Source of the DNA: Archangium sp.
GTDB taxonomy: Bacteria; Myxococcota; Myxococcia; Myxococcales; Myxococcaceae
Assembly (NCBI GenBank): GCA_016792935.1
Contig: JAEUJS010000675.1
Coordinates: 1-47,901, forward strand
DNA: 47,901 bases
Direction: 5' to 3'
Positions 22,989 to 32,451 of the stretch are shown here, piece after piece; within the stretch, counting starts at the first letter, position 1, and each line of letters starts with the position of its first letter. The notes beneath the pieces are model-generated. The model did not search any database. It worked only from the letters and a program-made list of their open reading frames with translations, and was not told the DNA's origin. The position numbers were made by a program, and so were the translations under genes.

Positions 22989-25900
22989 GACGCGCGACCT
23001 CTTCCGCCAGCGGCTCTTCGTCTTCGCCCTTGATGAGGGTGCTCTTCGCAGCGAGCGAACCGAACACGAAATACAGCCCCGGCACGATGATGACGCCGAA
23101 CACCGTGCCGAAGAGCATTCCTCCGAGCGCCGATGAACCAATCGTCCGGTTACCAATCGCGCCCGGACCCGTCGCGAGCACGAGCGGAATCAGACCGGCG
23201 ATGAACGCGAACGACGTCATCAGAATCGGCCGAAAGCGCACCTTCGCGCCTTCGATGGCGGCCTCGAGCACGGTCGCACCCTGCGCATGTTTCTGCGCGG
23301 CGAACTCCACGATGAGCACCGCGTTCTTGCCGAGCATGCCCACCAGCATCACCAGACCGACCTGCGCGAAGATGTCGTTCGCGAGCCCCATCACCTTCAA
23401 CATCAAGAACGACCCGAGCACGCCGAGCGGCAACGACAACACGACGGCGAGCGGAATGATGAAGCTCTCGTATTGCGCCGCGAGCACCAGGTACACGAAC
23501 GCCAGCACGATGATGAAGATGACGATGGCCTCGTTGCCACGCTTCGCCTCGTCGAACGAGAGACCTTCCCACGCGATGTCGTAGCCGCGCGGGAGCGTCT
23601 TCGCGGCGACCTCCTTCACCGCTTCGACTGCGTCACCCGAGGTGTAGCCCTTGCGCGGCTCTCCACGAATCGCGGCCGAGTTGTACAAGTTGTAGCGGGT
23701 GATTTCGTTCGGCCCCTGCGTCTTCTTCAACGTCATGAACGCCGAGTACGGGACCATCTCGTCGCGGTCGTTCTTCACGTAGTAGTTGAGCAAGTCGCTC
23801 GGGTAGCGCCGGAACTCAGGAGCTGCCTGCGTGTACACCTTGAAGAAGTTGCCGAAGCGAATGAAGCCCTGCTCGTAGGTAGAGCCGATGAGGATGTCGA
23901 GGTTCTCCATCGCCTTCTTGATGGATACGCCCTTCTGCATCGCGAGCGTGTTGTCGACCACCAGCTCGTACTGCGGGTAGTTCGCTGCGTAGAACGTGAA
24001 GAGGCCGGTGAGCTCCTCGCGCTTCTTCAGCTCGTCCATGAACTCGCGGTTGATGCGATCGAACTCCTGGTAGTCGGTGCCGTTGGTCTTATCGAGCAGA
24101 CGCAACGCGAAGCCGCCGGCCGCTCCGTAGCCAGGCACCGCGGGAGGCTGGAAGAACTCGACGGTCGCTCCAATCTCTCGCGCGTCTTCTTCGAGCTCTT
24201 CGATGATTTCGGTGACGTTGTGTCTTCGCTCCGACCACGGCTTCAAGTTGATGAGCACCGTGCCGGCGTTCGAGCCACGGCCCTCGGTGAGCACCTCGTA
24301 CCCCGCGAGTGACGACACCGACGCGACGCCGTCGACCTTGCGCGCGATGCCCGCGAGCTCTTGCGAGACGTCGTTGGTGCGCTCGAGCGTCGTGCCCGGA
24401 GGCGTCTGGATGATGGCGTAGATCATTCCCTGGTCTTCGTTGGGCACGAAGCCGGCGGGGAGCACCTCATTCACCGCCGCGATGCCGACGCTGAAGAGAA
24501 TCAACGTGCCGAAGGTGACGACGCGGCGGTTCACGATTTTCCGCAGTACGACGACGTACTTCTCGGTCCACCGGTCGAAGAAGGTCGCGAAGCCGTGGAG
24601 GCAGCGGTCCATCAGCGACTCCTTCTTCGCGGGGACCGGAGCGCCGTGTTCGTGCTTCTTCAGAATCATCGCGCACAACACCGGCGTGAGCGTGAGCGCC
24701 ACGACACCGGAGAGAACGATGGACGACGCCATGGTGATGGCGAACTGCCGGTAGAAGACCCCAACCGGTCCCGTCATGAACGCCACGGGCACGAAGACGG
24801 CGGTCATCATCAGCGTGATGGCGATGACGGCTCCGGAAATTTCACCGAGCACCTTCTTCGACGCGGCGTACGGCGTCAGTGTGTGGTCCTCGTGCATCTT
24901 GGCGTGCACGGCCTCGACCACGACGATGGCGTTGTCGACCACCACTCCGATGGCCATCACCAACGCGAAGAGCGTGATGAGGTTGATGGTGATGTTGAAC
25001 GCCTGCATGAAGATGAACGAGCCGACCAGCGACACCGGCACGGCCAGCGTGGGGATGAGCGTCGAGCGCCAATCTCCGAGGAAGAGAAACACCACCAGCG
25101 CGACGAGCAGGAACGCTTCGACCAGGGTGTGCACGACCTTCTCAATCGAAGCGTCGAGGAAGCTCGAGACGTCGTACGAGATTTCGTAGTCGACGCCCTC
25201 GGGGAACGTGGTGGCCTTCATCTCTTCGAGGCGCGCCTTCACGTCTTCGATGACCGCGCTCGCGTTGCTGCCGTACGTCTGCTTCAGCACGATGGCGGCC
25301 GAGGGCTTGCCGTCGAGGTTGGAATAGATGTCGAAGAACTCGCTGCCCAGCTCGACGGTCGCGATGTCTTTCAGCTTGAGCACCTCACCGTCGGGCTTGG
25401 CGCGGATGATGATGTTCTCGTACTGGTCTGGCTTGTTGTAGCGGCCCTCGTAGACGAGCACGTACTCGAGCGCCTGCGCCGACTTGCCCGAGGCCTGCCC
25501 GAGACGCCCGGGCCGGCCGATGACCGACTGGGTGTTCACCGCTTCCATCACCTCGTCGACGCTCACGTTGTAGGCGCGCATGCGATCGGGGTTGAGCCAC
25601 AGCCGCATCGCGAAGCTGCGCGAGCCGAGAATGCGCGTCTGCGAGATGCCGTGAATGCGGCTCAGCTCCGGCAGCAACTTCACGCTCGCGAAGTTGTAGA
25701 GGAACTTCTGGTCGAAGCCGGCGGCCTGATCTGCCGTTTCCGGGCTCCCGCCCCTCGTCGGAACCTTCGAGAACAGGTTCACGTACATCAGCATCGACGG
25801 CTGCACCGGGTTGACGATGACGCCCTCGAGCTGCACCAGCGGAGGCAGCCGGTTCATCATTTGATCGACGCGGTTCTTCACGTTGACCAGCGCCTGGTTG

Positions 25901-26316
25901 GGGTCGGTGCCGAGCTCGAAGACGACTTGAATCGTCGCCTCACCGGCGCTCGTCGCGTCGCTGGTGATGTAGCTCATCCCGGGCACGCCGTTGATGGCGC
26001 GCTCGAGCGTGATGAGCGTGCTCTGCACCAGCACGTCGGCGCTCGCGCCCGGAAAGTCGATGGTGACCATCACGCGCGGCGGAGAAATTTCCGGGAACTG
26101 CGAGACGGGCCGCGAGCGCATCGCCAACACGCCGACGAACACCGTGAGAATCGAGAGCACGATGGCCAACACCGGCCGGTGCATGAACGCCGCGGTGAAC
26201 GACGAGCGCTCGGGCGCTTCGTTCTTCTCCTTCTCACGACGAGGAGGGGGTGGCGGAGGCGTGCTCGGCTCCGGCTCCGCAGCCGCGGGTTGGTCACTGC
26301 TCGTGTCTTCAGTCAT
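22981..26316 (-). CDS. RND efflux transporter, HAE1/AcrB type
   Basis: 1111 aa, longer than the usual ~1040 because of a ~40-residue hydrophilic Pro/Glu-rich cytoplasmic extension before the first transmembrane helix. Twelve transmembrane helices in two halves. SRPVSQFPEISPPRVMV and the TM4 proton-relay pair in AIGVVVDNAIVVVEAV (two Asp replaced by one D-N as in the VDNAIVVVE consensus) mark the HAE1 family, as do PVAFMTGPVGVFYRQFAIT and AAQYESFIIPLAVVLSLPLG. Inner-membrane proton/drug antiporter. GAGGT precedes the ATG, inside the end of the membrane fusion protein gene. Confidence 0.95.
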   Translation of the reverse strand: MTEDTSSDQPAAAEPEPSTPPPPPPRREKEKNEAPERSSFTAAFMHRPVLAIVLSILTVFVGVLAMRSRPVSQFPEISPPRVMVTIDFPGASADVLVQSTLITLERAINGVPGMSYITSDATSAGEATIQVVFELGTDPNQALVNVKNRVDQMMNRLPPLVQLEGVIVNPVQPSMLMYVNLFSKVPTRGGSPETADQAAGFDQKFLYNFASVKLLPELSRIHGISQTRILGSRSFAMRLWLNPDRMRAYNVSVDEVMEAVNTQSVIGRPGRLGQASGKSAQALEYVLVYEGRYNKPDQYENIIIRAKPDGEVLKLKDIATVELGSEFFDIYSNLDGKPSAAIVLKQTYGSNASAVIEDVKARLEEMKATTFPEGVDYEISYDVSSFLDASIEKVVHTLVEAFLLVALVVFLFLGDWRSTLIPTLAVPVSLVGSFIFMQAFNITINLITLFALVMAIGVVVDNAIVVVEAVHAKMHEDHTLTPYAASKKVLGEISGAVIAITLMMTAVFVPVAFMTGPVGVFYRQFAITMASSIVLSGVVALTLTPVLCAMILKKHEHGAPVPAKKESLMDRCLHGFATFFDRWTEKYVVVLRKIVNRRVVTFGTLILFSVGIAAVNEVLPAGFVPNEDQGMIYAIIQTPPGTTLERTNDVSQELAGIARKVDGVASVSSLAGYEVLTEGRGSNAGTVLINLKPWSERRHNVTEIIEELEEDAREIGATVEFFQPPAVPGYGAAGGFALRLLDKTNGTDYQEFDRINREFMDELKKREELTGLFTFYAANYPQYELVVDNTLAMQKGVSIKKAMENLDILIGSTYEQGFIRFGNFFKVYTQAAPEFRRYPSDLLNYYVKNDRDEMVPYSAFMTLKKTQGPNEITRYNLYNSAAIRGEPRKGYTSGDAVEAVKEVAAKTLPRGYDIAWEGLSFDEAKRGNEAIVIFIIVLAFVYLVLAAQYESFIIPLAVVLSLPLGVLGSFLMLKVMGLANDIFAQVGLVMLVGMLGKNAVLIVEFAAQKHAQGATVLEAAIEGAKVRFRPILMTSFAFIAGLIPLVLATGPGAIGNRTIGSSALGGMLFGTVFGVIIVPGLYFVFGSLAAKSTLIKGEDEEPLAEEVARHV

Positions 26317-26325
26317 TTCAGAACC

Positions 26326-27435
26326 TCACTCGGCACGCACTTCGAGATGCGCGAGCACGTCGAGCGGCGACTTGAAGTCGGGCTCGATGACGTTGCCGTC
26401 ACGCACCTTGCGCAGACCGTCGAGGAGGATTCTTTCCTGCTCGTCGAGCCCGCTCGACACCACGTAGACCTGCGGCAGTTCGGCCGACACCGTGATGGGC
26501 CGGCTGTGCACCGCACCCGTCTCGTCGATGACGAACACGAACTTCTTGTCGAGCACGTCGAAGGTCGCCTTCTGCGGAACGATGAGCGCGTCATCGACCA
26601 TCGTGTTCACGAGGACCTTGCCGGTCTCTCCGTGACGCAAGAGCCCCTTCGGGTTCGGAAACGTCGCGCGGAACGCGATGGTGCCGGTCTCGTTGTTGAA
26701 GTCGGCCTCGATGGTCTCGACCTTGCCGGGCTCGGAGAACTGCTGGCCGTTCGCCATCACCAACTTCACCGGAATCGGCTCGTCGCTCGGGCTGAAGCCC
26801 CTGAGCTTCAGGTACTCAGCCTCGGCGACGTTGAAGTACACCCAGATGGTCGAGTTGTCGGACAGCGTGGTGAGCAGGTCGCCTTCGTCGATGAGCGAGC
26901 CGAGCCGCGCTTGAAAGCGGCCCATGATTCCCGAGAACGGAGCGCGAATTTCCGTCAGCCCCTTGTGCGTGTTGGCGAGCGAGACCTCAGCCTGCGCGCG
27001 CGCGAAGTTCGCTTTGGCCAGCGCGAGCTCGTTGGGCGAGACGATGTTCTTGTCGGCGAGCTGCTGCGTGTTCTGGAGCTCGATCTCGGTGCGCTGCAGT
27101 TCGGCCTGCGCCTTCTGCAATTCAGCCGTGACGATCATCGGCATGATCTGGAACATCTTCTGGCCGGCGGTGATGCGCTGGCCTTCATCGACGAAGATGC
27201 CCTGCAGGTAGCCGCGCTCGAGCGCGCGCACTTCGATGTGCTGAATCGCGCGCACCTGGCCGACGTAGTCGCGCGTCAGCTCGGTCGGCTTTCTCACCGG
27301 ACTCGTGACGAGGTACTTCGGCTTCTCCACTGCTTCGTGGTGTTCGTGGCAGGCGGTGAACGCGGACAACGCTGCGATCAGCGAGAGCTGCCTTCCGAGC
27401 AAAGCCCCTCGGGGCGACGCCGTTGGGGAAAACAT
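26326..27435 (-). CDS. RND efflux membrane fusion protein (HlyD/AcrA type lipoprotein)
   Basis: 369 aa from ATG 27435; ATG 27447 and GTG 27459 are in-frame alternatives, none with a clear Shine-Dalgarno. Signal peptide ends ALSAFTAC (lipobox). Lipoyl half-motifs around VRALERGYLQGIFVDEGQRI and TEIRAPFSGIMGRFQARLGSLI flank an alpha-hairpin (AELQKAQAELQRTEIELQ). Periplasmic adaptor joining the RND pump to the outer-membrane factor; first gene of the operon. The signal peptide residues SPTASPRGALLG are encoded by repeat family B. Confidence 0.92.
   Translation of the reverse strand: MFSPTASPRGALLGRQLSLIAALSAFTACHEHHEAVEKPKYLVTSPVRKPTELTRDYVGQVRAIQHIEVRALERGYLQGIFVDEGQRITAGQKMFQIMPMIVTAELQKAQAELQRTEIELQNTQQLADKNIVSPNELALAKANFARAQAEVSLANTHKGLTEIRAPFSGIMGRFQARLGSLIDEGDLLTTLSDNSTIWVYFNVAEAEYLKLRGFSPSDEPIPVKLVMANGQQFSEPGKVETIEADFNNETGTIAFRATFPNPKGLLRHGETGKVLVNTMVDDALIVPQKATFDVLDKKFVFVIDETGAVHSRPITVSAELPQVYVVSSGLDEQERILLDGLRKVRDGNVIEPDFKSPLDVLAHLEVRAE
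27400..27428. repeat. Repeat family B, copy 2, inside a signal-peptide coding region
   Basis: CAAAGCCCCTCGGGGCGACG then CCGTTGGGG, near-identical to 11244-11271. It encodes part of the membrane-fusion-protein signal peptide. Confidence 0.75.
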
Positions 27436-27522
27436 GACCGGGACCATGGCGGCGCGCACGGTGCATCGCGGGTGCCACGCGCTTCCACCGGGCGAAATTC
27501 CTCAAGGCGCGTGGTGGATCGC

Positions 27523-27556
27523 GTGTCGCACGGACACTGCCGTGTCATTTGGACAC
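27523..27556. promoter_or_regulatory. Two tandem GTGTC-N5-GACAC operators
   Basis: Perfect palindromes at 27523-27537 (spacer GCACG) and 27542-27556 (spacer ATTTG; its arms extend to GCCGTGTC/GACACGGC). Centres are 19 bp apart, close to two helical turns. They lie in the divergent gap, about 90-120 bp upstream of the efflux operon and about 57-90 bp upstream of the PATAN/TPR gene. This arrangement fits a dimeric repressor such as TetR binding as a pair of dimers. No regulator gene is adjacent. Confidence 0.55.
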
Positions 27557-27612
27557 GGCTGATCTGAAACCACTGCCTTCGGTGCGGGGGCAATCCGGTA
27601 CACTCACTCGCC

Positions 27613-29160
27613 TTGTTCACCGCACGACGAGACGTCCTCCGCGCGAAGAACGGCACGCTGGCCGAGACGCCGCTGCCACTGCTGCTCCACTCGTTGTTGG
27701 TCGAGGAGCGGTCGGCGACGCTCGAGCTGCAGCTGCGCAATCTCATCAAACGCGTGCACGTCGAAGCCGGAGTGCCCGTCGGGTGTGACTCGAACCTGCT
27801 CCACGAGACGTTCGGCAAGACGCTGGTCGCAAAGGGCAAGCTCACCGAGCAGCAACACCACGCGTTGCTCGGAGAGAGCGCCGCGAGTGGAAAGCCGCTG
27901 CAGACGTTGGTCGTCGAGAAGCAGCTCGTCTCGGGCTTCGAGCTCTTCAAGTTGTTGCAGAACAACCTCGCGCACACGCTGCTCGACGCGTTCCGCTGGG
28001 GAGACGCGAAGTGGAAGCTCGGTGACCTCGACGACGTGCAGACGCCCATCAAGATGAACACCGCGCAGCTCGTCTTCCTCGGCGCGATGCAGCTGCCGAT
28101 TCAGACCCTCAACACACACTTCACGCTCGACCACGAGAAGCCGCTCGCGCTCGCGGTCGAGGTGAGCGAGGAACTCAAGCTCTCGGCGAAGGACCAGCGC
28201 CTCGTGCAGTTGCTCAAAAAACGCACGTCGCTCACGCAACTGCTCGCGCAGCCCGGCGTGCGGAAGGAAGAGACGGGCCGCAAGCTGTACGCGCTCTGCA
28301 TCCTCGAGTTCGTCGACTACGCCGAGGTCGTCGACAAGAAGCCGAAGGCGCCGTTCCGTTCGTCGAGCAGCTCGGTCATCACGCAGCAGGCGCAGCCGGA
28401 AGTGCTCCTCGAGGCCGAGGTGGTGCAGCCCGCGAAGGCGAAGGCGCCCAGGCCCGTCGATGACGAGGCGTTGATGAACGCCCTCTCGGCGGAGTTCCTC
28501 TCGTTCCGCAGCAAAGACGCGTTCGACTTGCTCGGAGTGACTCCAGAGACGCCGAACACCGCGCTCGCGGCGGCGTTCCTCGCGAAGAGCAATCCATTGT
28601 CGCCGGCGCTGTTCCATCACCCTGACGCGAAGAACCGGGCTGAGCTCTTGTTGCTCGCCTACGCGCGCGCGTACGGAGCGCTCGTCGAGCCCGACCAACA
28701 CGCGCTGCATCGCAAGCGACGCGAGAACCTGGCCGCCAGCCGCAAGGGCAACGAGCACCAGAAGGCGCAGGAGCACTTCAAGATTCGCACCGACCTGCTC
28801 GACGCGAGCACGCAGTTCGAAGAGGGCAAGAAGCGCCTCGAGGAAAATCAGCTCAAGTCGGCGGTGGAACACTTCCAGTACGCGGCCGACATCGAGCCGA
28901 CGGGTCGCACGCTGGCGTATCTCGCGCTCGCCCGGTATCGGCAGGCGCCCGACTTCGCCGGAGAGGCGCAGCTCGAGGCGCTCGCCGAGGCGTGTCAGCG
29001 CGACGCGAACTGCGAAGAGGCGTGGGCGTTCCGCGCTGACCTCGCGCTCGCGTTGAGCCGGAAGGATGAAGCGGCCGAGGCGTACAAGAACGCGGCGCGC
29101 ATCAACCCGAAGCAGGCGCGCTACTCCATCGCGTTGCGTGGACTGGGCGGGAAGAAGTGA
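27613..29160 (+). CDS. PATAN/DUF4388-like, J-domain-like and TPR protein, 515 aa
   Basis: TTG start. The N-terminus (KNGTLAETPLPLLLHSLLVEERSATLELQ, then VHVEAGVPVGCDSN and GKLTEQQ) matches the general pattern of DUF4388/PATAN domains common in myxobacterial regulatory and motility proteins. Residues around 300-375 (DAFDLLGVTPETPNTALAAAF, HPDAKNRAELLLLAYARAY) resemble a J-domain without the HPD tripeptide in its normal place. The C-terminal ~150 residues are TPR-like. No signal peptide; cytoplasmic. Coupled to the next gene by GTGA. Confidence 0.72.
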   Translation: MFTARRDVLRAKNGTLAETPLPLLLHSLLVEERSATLELQLRNLIKRVHVEAGVPVGCDSNLLHETFGKTLVAKGKLTEQQHHALLGESAASGKPLQTLVVEKQLVSGFELFKLLQNNLAHTLLDAFRWGDAKWKLGDLDDVQTPIKMNTAQLVFLGAMQLPIQTLNTHFTLDHEKPLALAVEVSEELKLSAKDQRLVQLLKKRTSLTQLLAQPGVRKEETGRKLYALCILEFVDYAEVVDKKPKAPFRSSSSSVITQQAQPEVLLEAEVVQPAKAKAPRPVDDEALMNALSAEFLSFRSKDAFDLLGVTPETPNTALAAAFLAKSNPLSPALFHHPDAKNRAELLLLAYARAYGALVEPDQHALHRKRRENLAASRKGNEHQKAQEHFKIRTDLLDASTQFEEGKKRLEENQLKSAVEHFQYAADIEPTGRTLAYLALARYRQAPDFAGEAQLEALAEACQRDANCEEAWAFRADLALALSRKDEAAEAYKNAARINPKQARYSIALRGLGGKK

Positions 29161-29384
29161 CCGTCGCGGGGCTTCGTCATCTCGAGCAGCGGTTTCTTTC
29201 CGACGCGAAGATCAACGTCGAAGAGGCGCGGAAGCTCCTCGATGCGACGCGCGACTACGGCGGGTTGTCGGTCGGAGAACGGACCGAGCTGAGCGCGTTG
29301 ATCAAACGCAACGTCGACAAACTCGACGAGGACGCGAGAGTGCTGCTCGAAGACTTTCTCGCGAACGCAGTGCTCGGGCTCTGA
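29157..29384 (+). CDS. Small helical protein, 75 aa
   Basis: GTG start overlaps the preceding stop (GTGA), so it is coupled to the PATAN/TPR gene. All-helical by composition (HLEQRFLSDAKINVEEARKLL). No family known to me. Its TGA and the TGA of the convergent lipoprotein gene are the two strands of one TGATCA hexamer at 29382-29387, so the genes abut with no spacer. Confidence 0.7.
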   Translation: MTVAGLRHLEQRFLSDAKINVEEARKLLDATRDYGGLSVGERTELSALIKRNVDKLDEDARVLLEDFLANAVLGL

Positions 29385-30140
29385 TCAGCACTGACCCGAC
29401 TGCACGCACCCGTCGAACGTCGTGAAGCACATGTTCGACGCCGCGCAGCTGAACGGCGCGTTCGACATGCACCCCGCCGCCACGCCCGTGGTGTTGCAGG
29501 TCGTCGTCGGTCCACCACCACCACCGGTTCCACCTGGCGGGCACTGACCCGACATCGCGCACTCCGCGAGCGTCGCGTAGCAGTTCGCCGCCGCCGCGCA
29601 CGAGAACGGTCCGTTCGCCGGACACCCCATCGCCACGCCCGACGTGTTGCACGAGTTCGCGGGGAGCGTGCCGCCGCCACCACCGCCACCGCCGGTTCCA
29701 CCCGGAGGGCACTGACCCGACATCGCGCACTCCGCGAGCGTCGCGTAGCAATTCGCCGCCGCCGCGCACGAGAACGGTCCGTTCGCGGGACAACCCATCG
29801 CCACGCCCGAGGTGTTGCACGAGTTCGCGGGAATGTTTCCGCCACCACCGCCCTGGCCGCCGCCGCCTCCTCCGCCGCCCTGACCGCCACCACCACCAGT
29901 CGACGCCGTCACGCACTGATTGAGACCAGCCGCACACGTCTGCGCGAGCGTGCACATCGCGCACATCGCGCCGTTCGCTCCACACGCGACGTTGAGGGTG
30001 CCGGGCTGGCAGGTGTTCATCGCGTCACAGCAGCCGGTCTTGCAGTTGGCCGGGGTGCATGGCGGTTTGCCGCACCCTTCGAAGGACACGGCTGCGACGA
30101 ACAGGGTCACGACGGCGAGGAAGGGGACGAGGGCGCGCAT
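29385..30140 (-). CDS. Cys-rich lipoprotein with tandem internal modules, 251 aa
   Basis: ATG 30140 with AGCAGG upstream. The lipobox is VSFEGC. An N-terminal Cys knot is shared with the 491-aa lipoprotein at 18872-20347. It is followed by Gly-rich linkers and three copies of a ~40-residue module (CNTSGVAMGCPANGPFSC, then CYATLAECAMSGQCPPG). The first two are almost identical at protein and DNA level; the third is diverged and ends the protein at SGQC. Probably surface exposed; function unknown. Confidence 0.82.
   Translation of the reverse strand: MRALVPFLAVVTLFVAAVSFEGCGKPPCTPANCKTGCCDAMNTCQPGTLNVACGANGAMCAMCTLAQTCAAGLNQCVTASTGGGGGQGGGGGGGGQGGGGGNIPANSCNTSGVAMGCPANGPFSCAAAANCYATLAECAMSGQCPPGGTGGGGGGGGTLPANSCNTSGVAMGCPANGPFSCAAAANCYATLAECAMSGQCPPGGTGGGGGPTTTCNTTGVAAGCMSNAPFSCAASNMCFTTFDGCVQSGQC
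29543..29850. repeat. 168-bp in-frame tandem duplication
   Basis: Two units start at 29543 and 29711 with ACTGACCCGACATCGCGCAC. By eye there are about five mismatches over the first ~125 bases; the Gly-linker ends differ more. The period of 168 bp equals 56 codons. Confidence 0.85.
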
Positions 30141-30208
30141 GCCTGCTGGACACCACGACCTCGACACCTTTTCAAGAAATCGGTGCAGCCCCGGGGTGTA
30201 GGCGACGT

Positions 30209-32383
30209 CTACTGCGCGATGCCGAGCAGTGACGTGCGCTTGCCGCGCGCCTTGCTGTCGAACGCCTCGAGAATCCACGCGTGGCCCGCCGCGCCGCCGT
30301 TCGACGAGCCCCACATCGGCGACACGTACGAGCCAGGAACGATTCCACCCGCGGCCCACGACGGAACGAGAATCGGCTCGGGCGTCGACTGTTCTTCGTG
30401 TTCACCAATCTTCGTGCACTGCGAGCGGTAGATGACCTGACCCTCGGGCGTGATGCGGTCGATGCGATTGGTCTCGACGCACTGCAGGTCGGGCACCATG
30501 AACTTCTCGACCTTGAAGCTGATTTTCACGTCGGTGCCGGCCTTCTCGATGGCCTTCACCACGCCTCCGCCGCGCAGCTGGCCGGGCATCAGCGAGTTCT
30601 CGTGACCGAAGCGGCTGTCGCTGAGCTCAGCCTCGCCAAGCGGGTTGCGGCGCGGCGCGGGAATCGACGGCGCGAGGTTCGCTCCACCGCGTTCGCGCGT
30701 CTTGTCGTTCGAGGTCTTCGGTTGTCCCGCGGCCACTTCGTTGTACGCGTCGACGTACGCGAGATAGGCGGCCGTCAGCGGGCCTCGCACGGCCGTGGTG
30801 CGCTCTGACCAATAGCTGAAGACCGCTTCCATCATCGGCGTTTCCTTGTCGCGGCGGCCACACTCGGTCAGCGCCCACGCGAGCAGGCCGCTGACGTTGA
30901 GGTCGGTCACCGCCGCTTTGCCCTGTGACTTCAGCTCCGCCTGGAGAAACGGCCACAGCTGCTTGCCGCACCCATCGAGCGCATCGCTCTTCGCTTCGAA
31001 CGCCAGGACCTGCTCGAGCAACGGCTTGTCGGCCGGAGCACGCCGCGCGGCGTAGTCCTTCACGGCGGCGCTCGGAGCGTCGAACACCAGCTTCGTGAGC
31101 GCCGGGAGCTTCTTCGAGCTCTCCTTCATCAGCGCCACGCCGCGAGCGAGTCGGGCGCGCTGGCCGTAGTACGCGATGAGCGCCGCGCTCTCTCCGAACT
31201 CGTTGAGCTGGAGCGCCTTGAGCTGCGTCTCGAACGTCGCCGGGTCGAACGGGAGCGTGTTGAGCACCGCGATGTCGGACGCCGCGGCGAGCGTCGGGTC
31301 TTCGCCGGTCTCGGTGAGCGTTCGCAACACGACGCCCGCGGTCGCGAGCTGAGAGGTGAGTGCGCCTGGGCCGTCGATGTCGATCATGCGCATCGCGTTC
31401 TCGGCAGAGAGGCGATTTCCGCAGCCGAGGGCGATGCGCTCGAGCGCGCGGTTGGCGCGTTCGGCGGCGGTGCCTTCGGTGACCGGCTTGATGCTGTCGC
31501 AGTAGTTCCGATCGAGCGGCTTCTTGCTGGCGTACTGCAAGAGGTCCATCTTCGCGCCGAGCTTCACCAGCCGCTCGTTGGTGGCGGCGTCGATGCCGAG
31601 CGCGTTGCTCATCTTCTGACGCCACGCCGCGACGATGTTCTGCCGCACGTCCCAATCGGGGTCGACGCACGAGAAGACGACGACGTCGGTGACGCGCCCG
31701 GTCCATTCCGTGGGCGTGCCCGGAAAATACGAGTCCATCGTCTTGCCGCGCGCCTCGAGCACACCTTCGCACCAGGTCGGCTTCATCGGCGCGATGCGGT
31801 CCACTCCGGCGATGGCGGCCACCGGCTCGACGGGCGCGACGCGTTCACGACGGCGAGCGGTCCTGGCGTCACCCACGCCGCCTTCGATCTTCTTGAACAG
31901 CTCGTCGCGCTTGCCCTCGTAGGTGGTCTTCAGGTCGCCCTCGAGCTTGCTGATCAACTCGTCGAGCTCCTTGCGCGCGCGCTCGATGTCTTTGGGGTTG
32001 ATGCTGTCGAGCTTCTTCTTCTCGGGGTCGAAGTCTTTCGCCACGCGCTCGAGCTTCTTGTCGATGGCCTCGCTCGCCTTTCCGGCGGCGGCTCCACTGA
32101 CGGCCTGCTGCGCGGAAGCGACGAGCGCGTCGCGCTTGCTCTTGAGCGCTGCACCGGCGGCGGCGTCGAGCGCAGTGAGCGCGTCGATTTCCTTGTCGAG
32201 CGCGGCGATGTCTTTGTCGATTTCAGCGACCTTGCGCGCGAGGTTCTTCGAGGGGTCGTATTCCTTCTCGAACGCCTCGAGCTTCTTCTCGGCCTTGGCT
32301 TGTTGCTTCTCAGCCTCGGTCTTTGCGCCAAGTGCAGCAAACGACACCGTGAGCATCAGGACGGCCAGCCACCGAACGTGCAT
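30209..32383 (-). CDS. Secreted coiled-coil protein, 724 aa, unknown function
   Basis: GGGAG upstream of the ATG. Signal peptide MHVRWLAVLMLTVSFAALGA, then about 165 residues of Lys/Glu/Ala/Asp coiled coil (for example KVAEIDKDIAALDKEIDAL). A ~500-residue domain with six or so Cys (TWCEGVLEARGKTMDSYFPG, SCVDPDWDV, CGKQLWPFL) follows, ending in a beta-like region. Periplasmic or outer-surface protein. No known domain recognised. Confidence 0.75.
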   Translation of the reverse strand: MHVRWLAVLMLTVSFAALGAKTEAEKQQAKAEKKLEAFEKEYDPSKNLARKVAEIDKDIAALDKEIDALTALDAAAGAALKSKRDALVASAQQAVSGAAAGKASEAIDKKLERVAKDFDPEKKKLDSINPKDIERARKELDELISKLEGDLKTTYEGKRDELFKKIEGGVGDARTARRRERVAPVEPVAAIAGVDRIAPMKPTWCEGVLEARGKTMDSYFPGTPTEWTGRVTDVVVFSCVDPDWDVRQNIVAAWRQKMSNALGIDAATNERLVKLGAKMDLLQYASKKPLDRNYCDSIKPVTEGTAAERANRALERIALGCGNRLSAENAMRMIDIDGPGALTSQLATAGVVLRTLTETGEDPTLAAASDIAVLNTLPFDPATFETQLKALQLNEFGESAALIAYYGQRARLARGVALMKESSKKLPALTKLVFDAPSAAVKDYAARRAPADKPLLEQVLAFEAKSDALDGCGKQLWPFLQAELKSQGKAAVTDLNVSGLLAWALTECGRRDKETPMMEAVFSYWSERTTAVRGPLTAAYLAYVDAYNEVAAGQPKTSNDKTRERGGANLAPSIPAPRRNPLGEAELSDSRFGHENSLMPGQLRGGGVVKAIEKAGTDVKISFKVEKFMVPDLQCVETNRIDRITPEGQVIYRSQCTKIGEHEEQSTPEPILVPSWAAGGIVPGSYVSPMWGSSNGGAAGHAWILEAFDSKARGKRTSLLGIAQ

Positions 32384-32451
32384 TGCATCTCCCGGGAAGT
32401 GCGAGTCCGGGTGAATGCTTCGACACGTTCGAATGGATCTCTACAGTCCTC

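Noticed and set aside
24361..27567. A 1068-codon open frame on the plus strand
   Set aside because: Antisense of the RND pump and adaptor genes, both unmistakable; composition is that of a shadow frame.
27613..29160. Genuine DnaJ co-chaperone
   Set aside because: The central region resembles a J-domain in pattern, but the HPD tripeptide is not in the loop where it is required; called J-like only.
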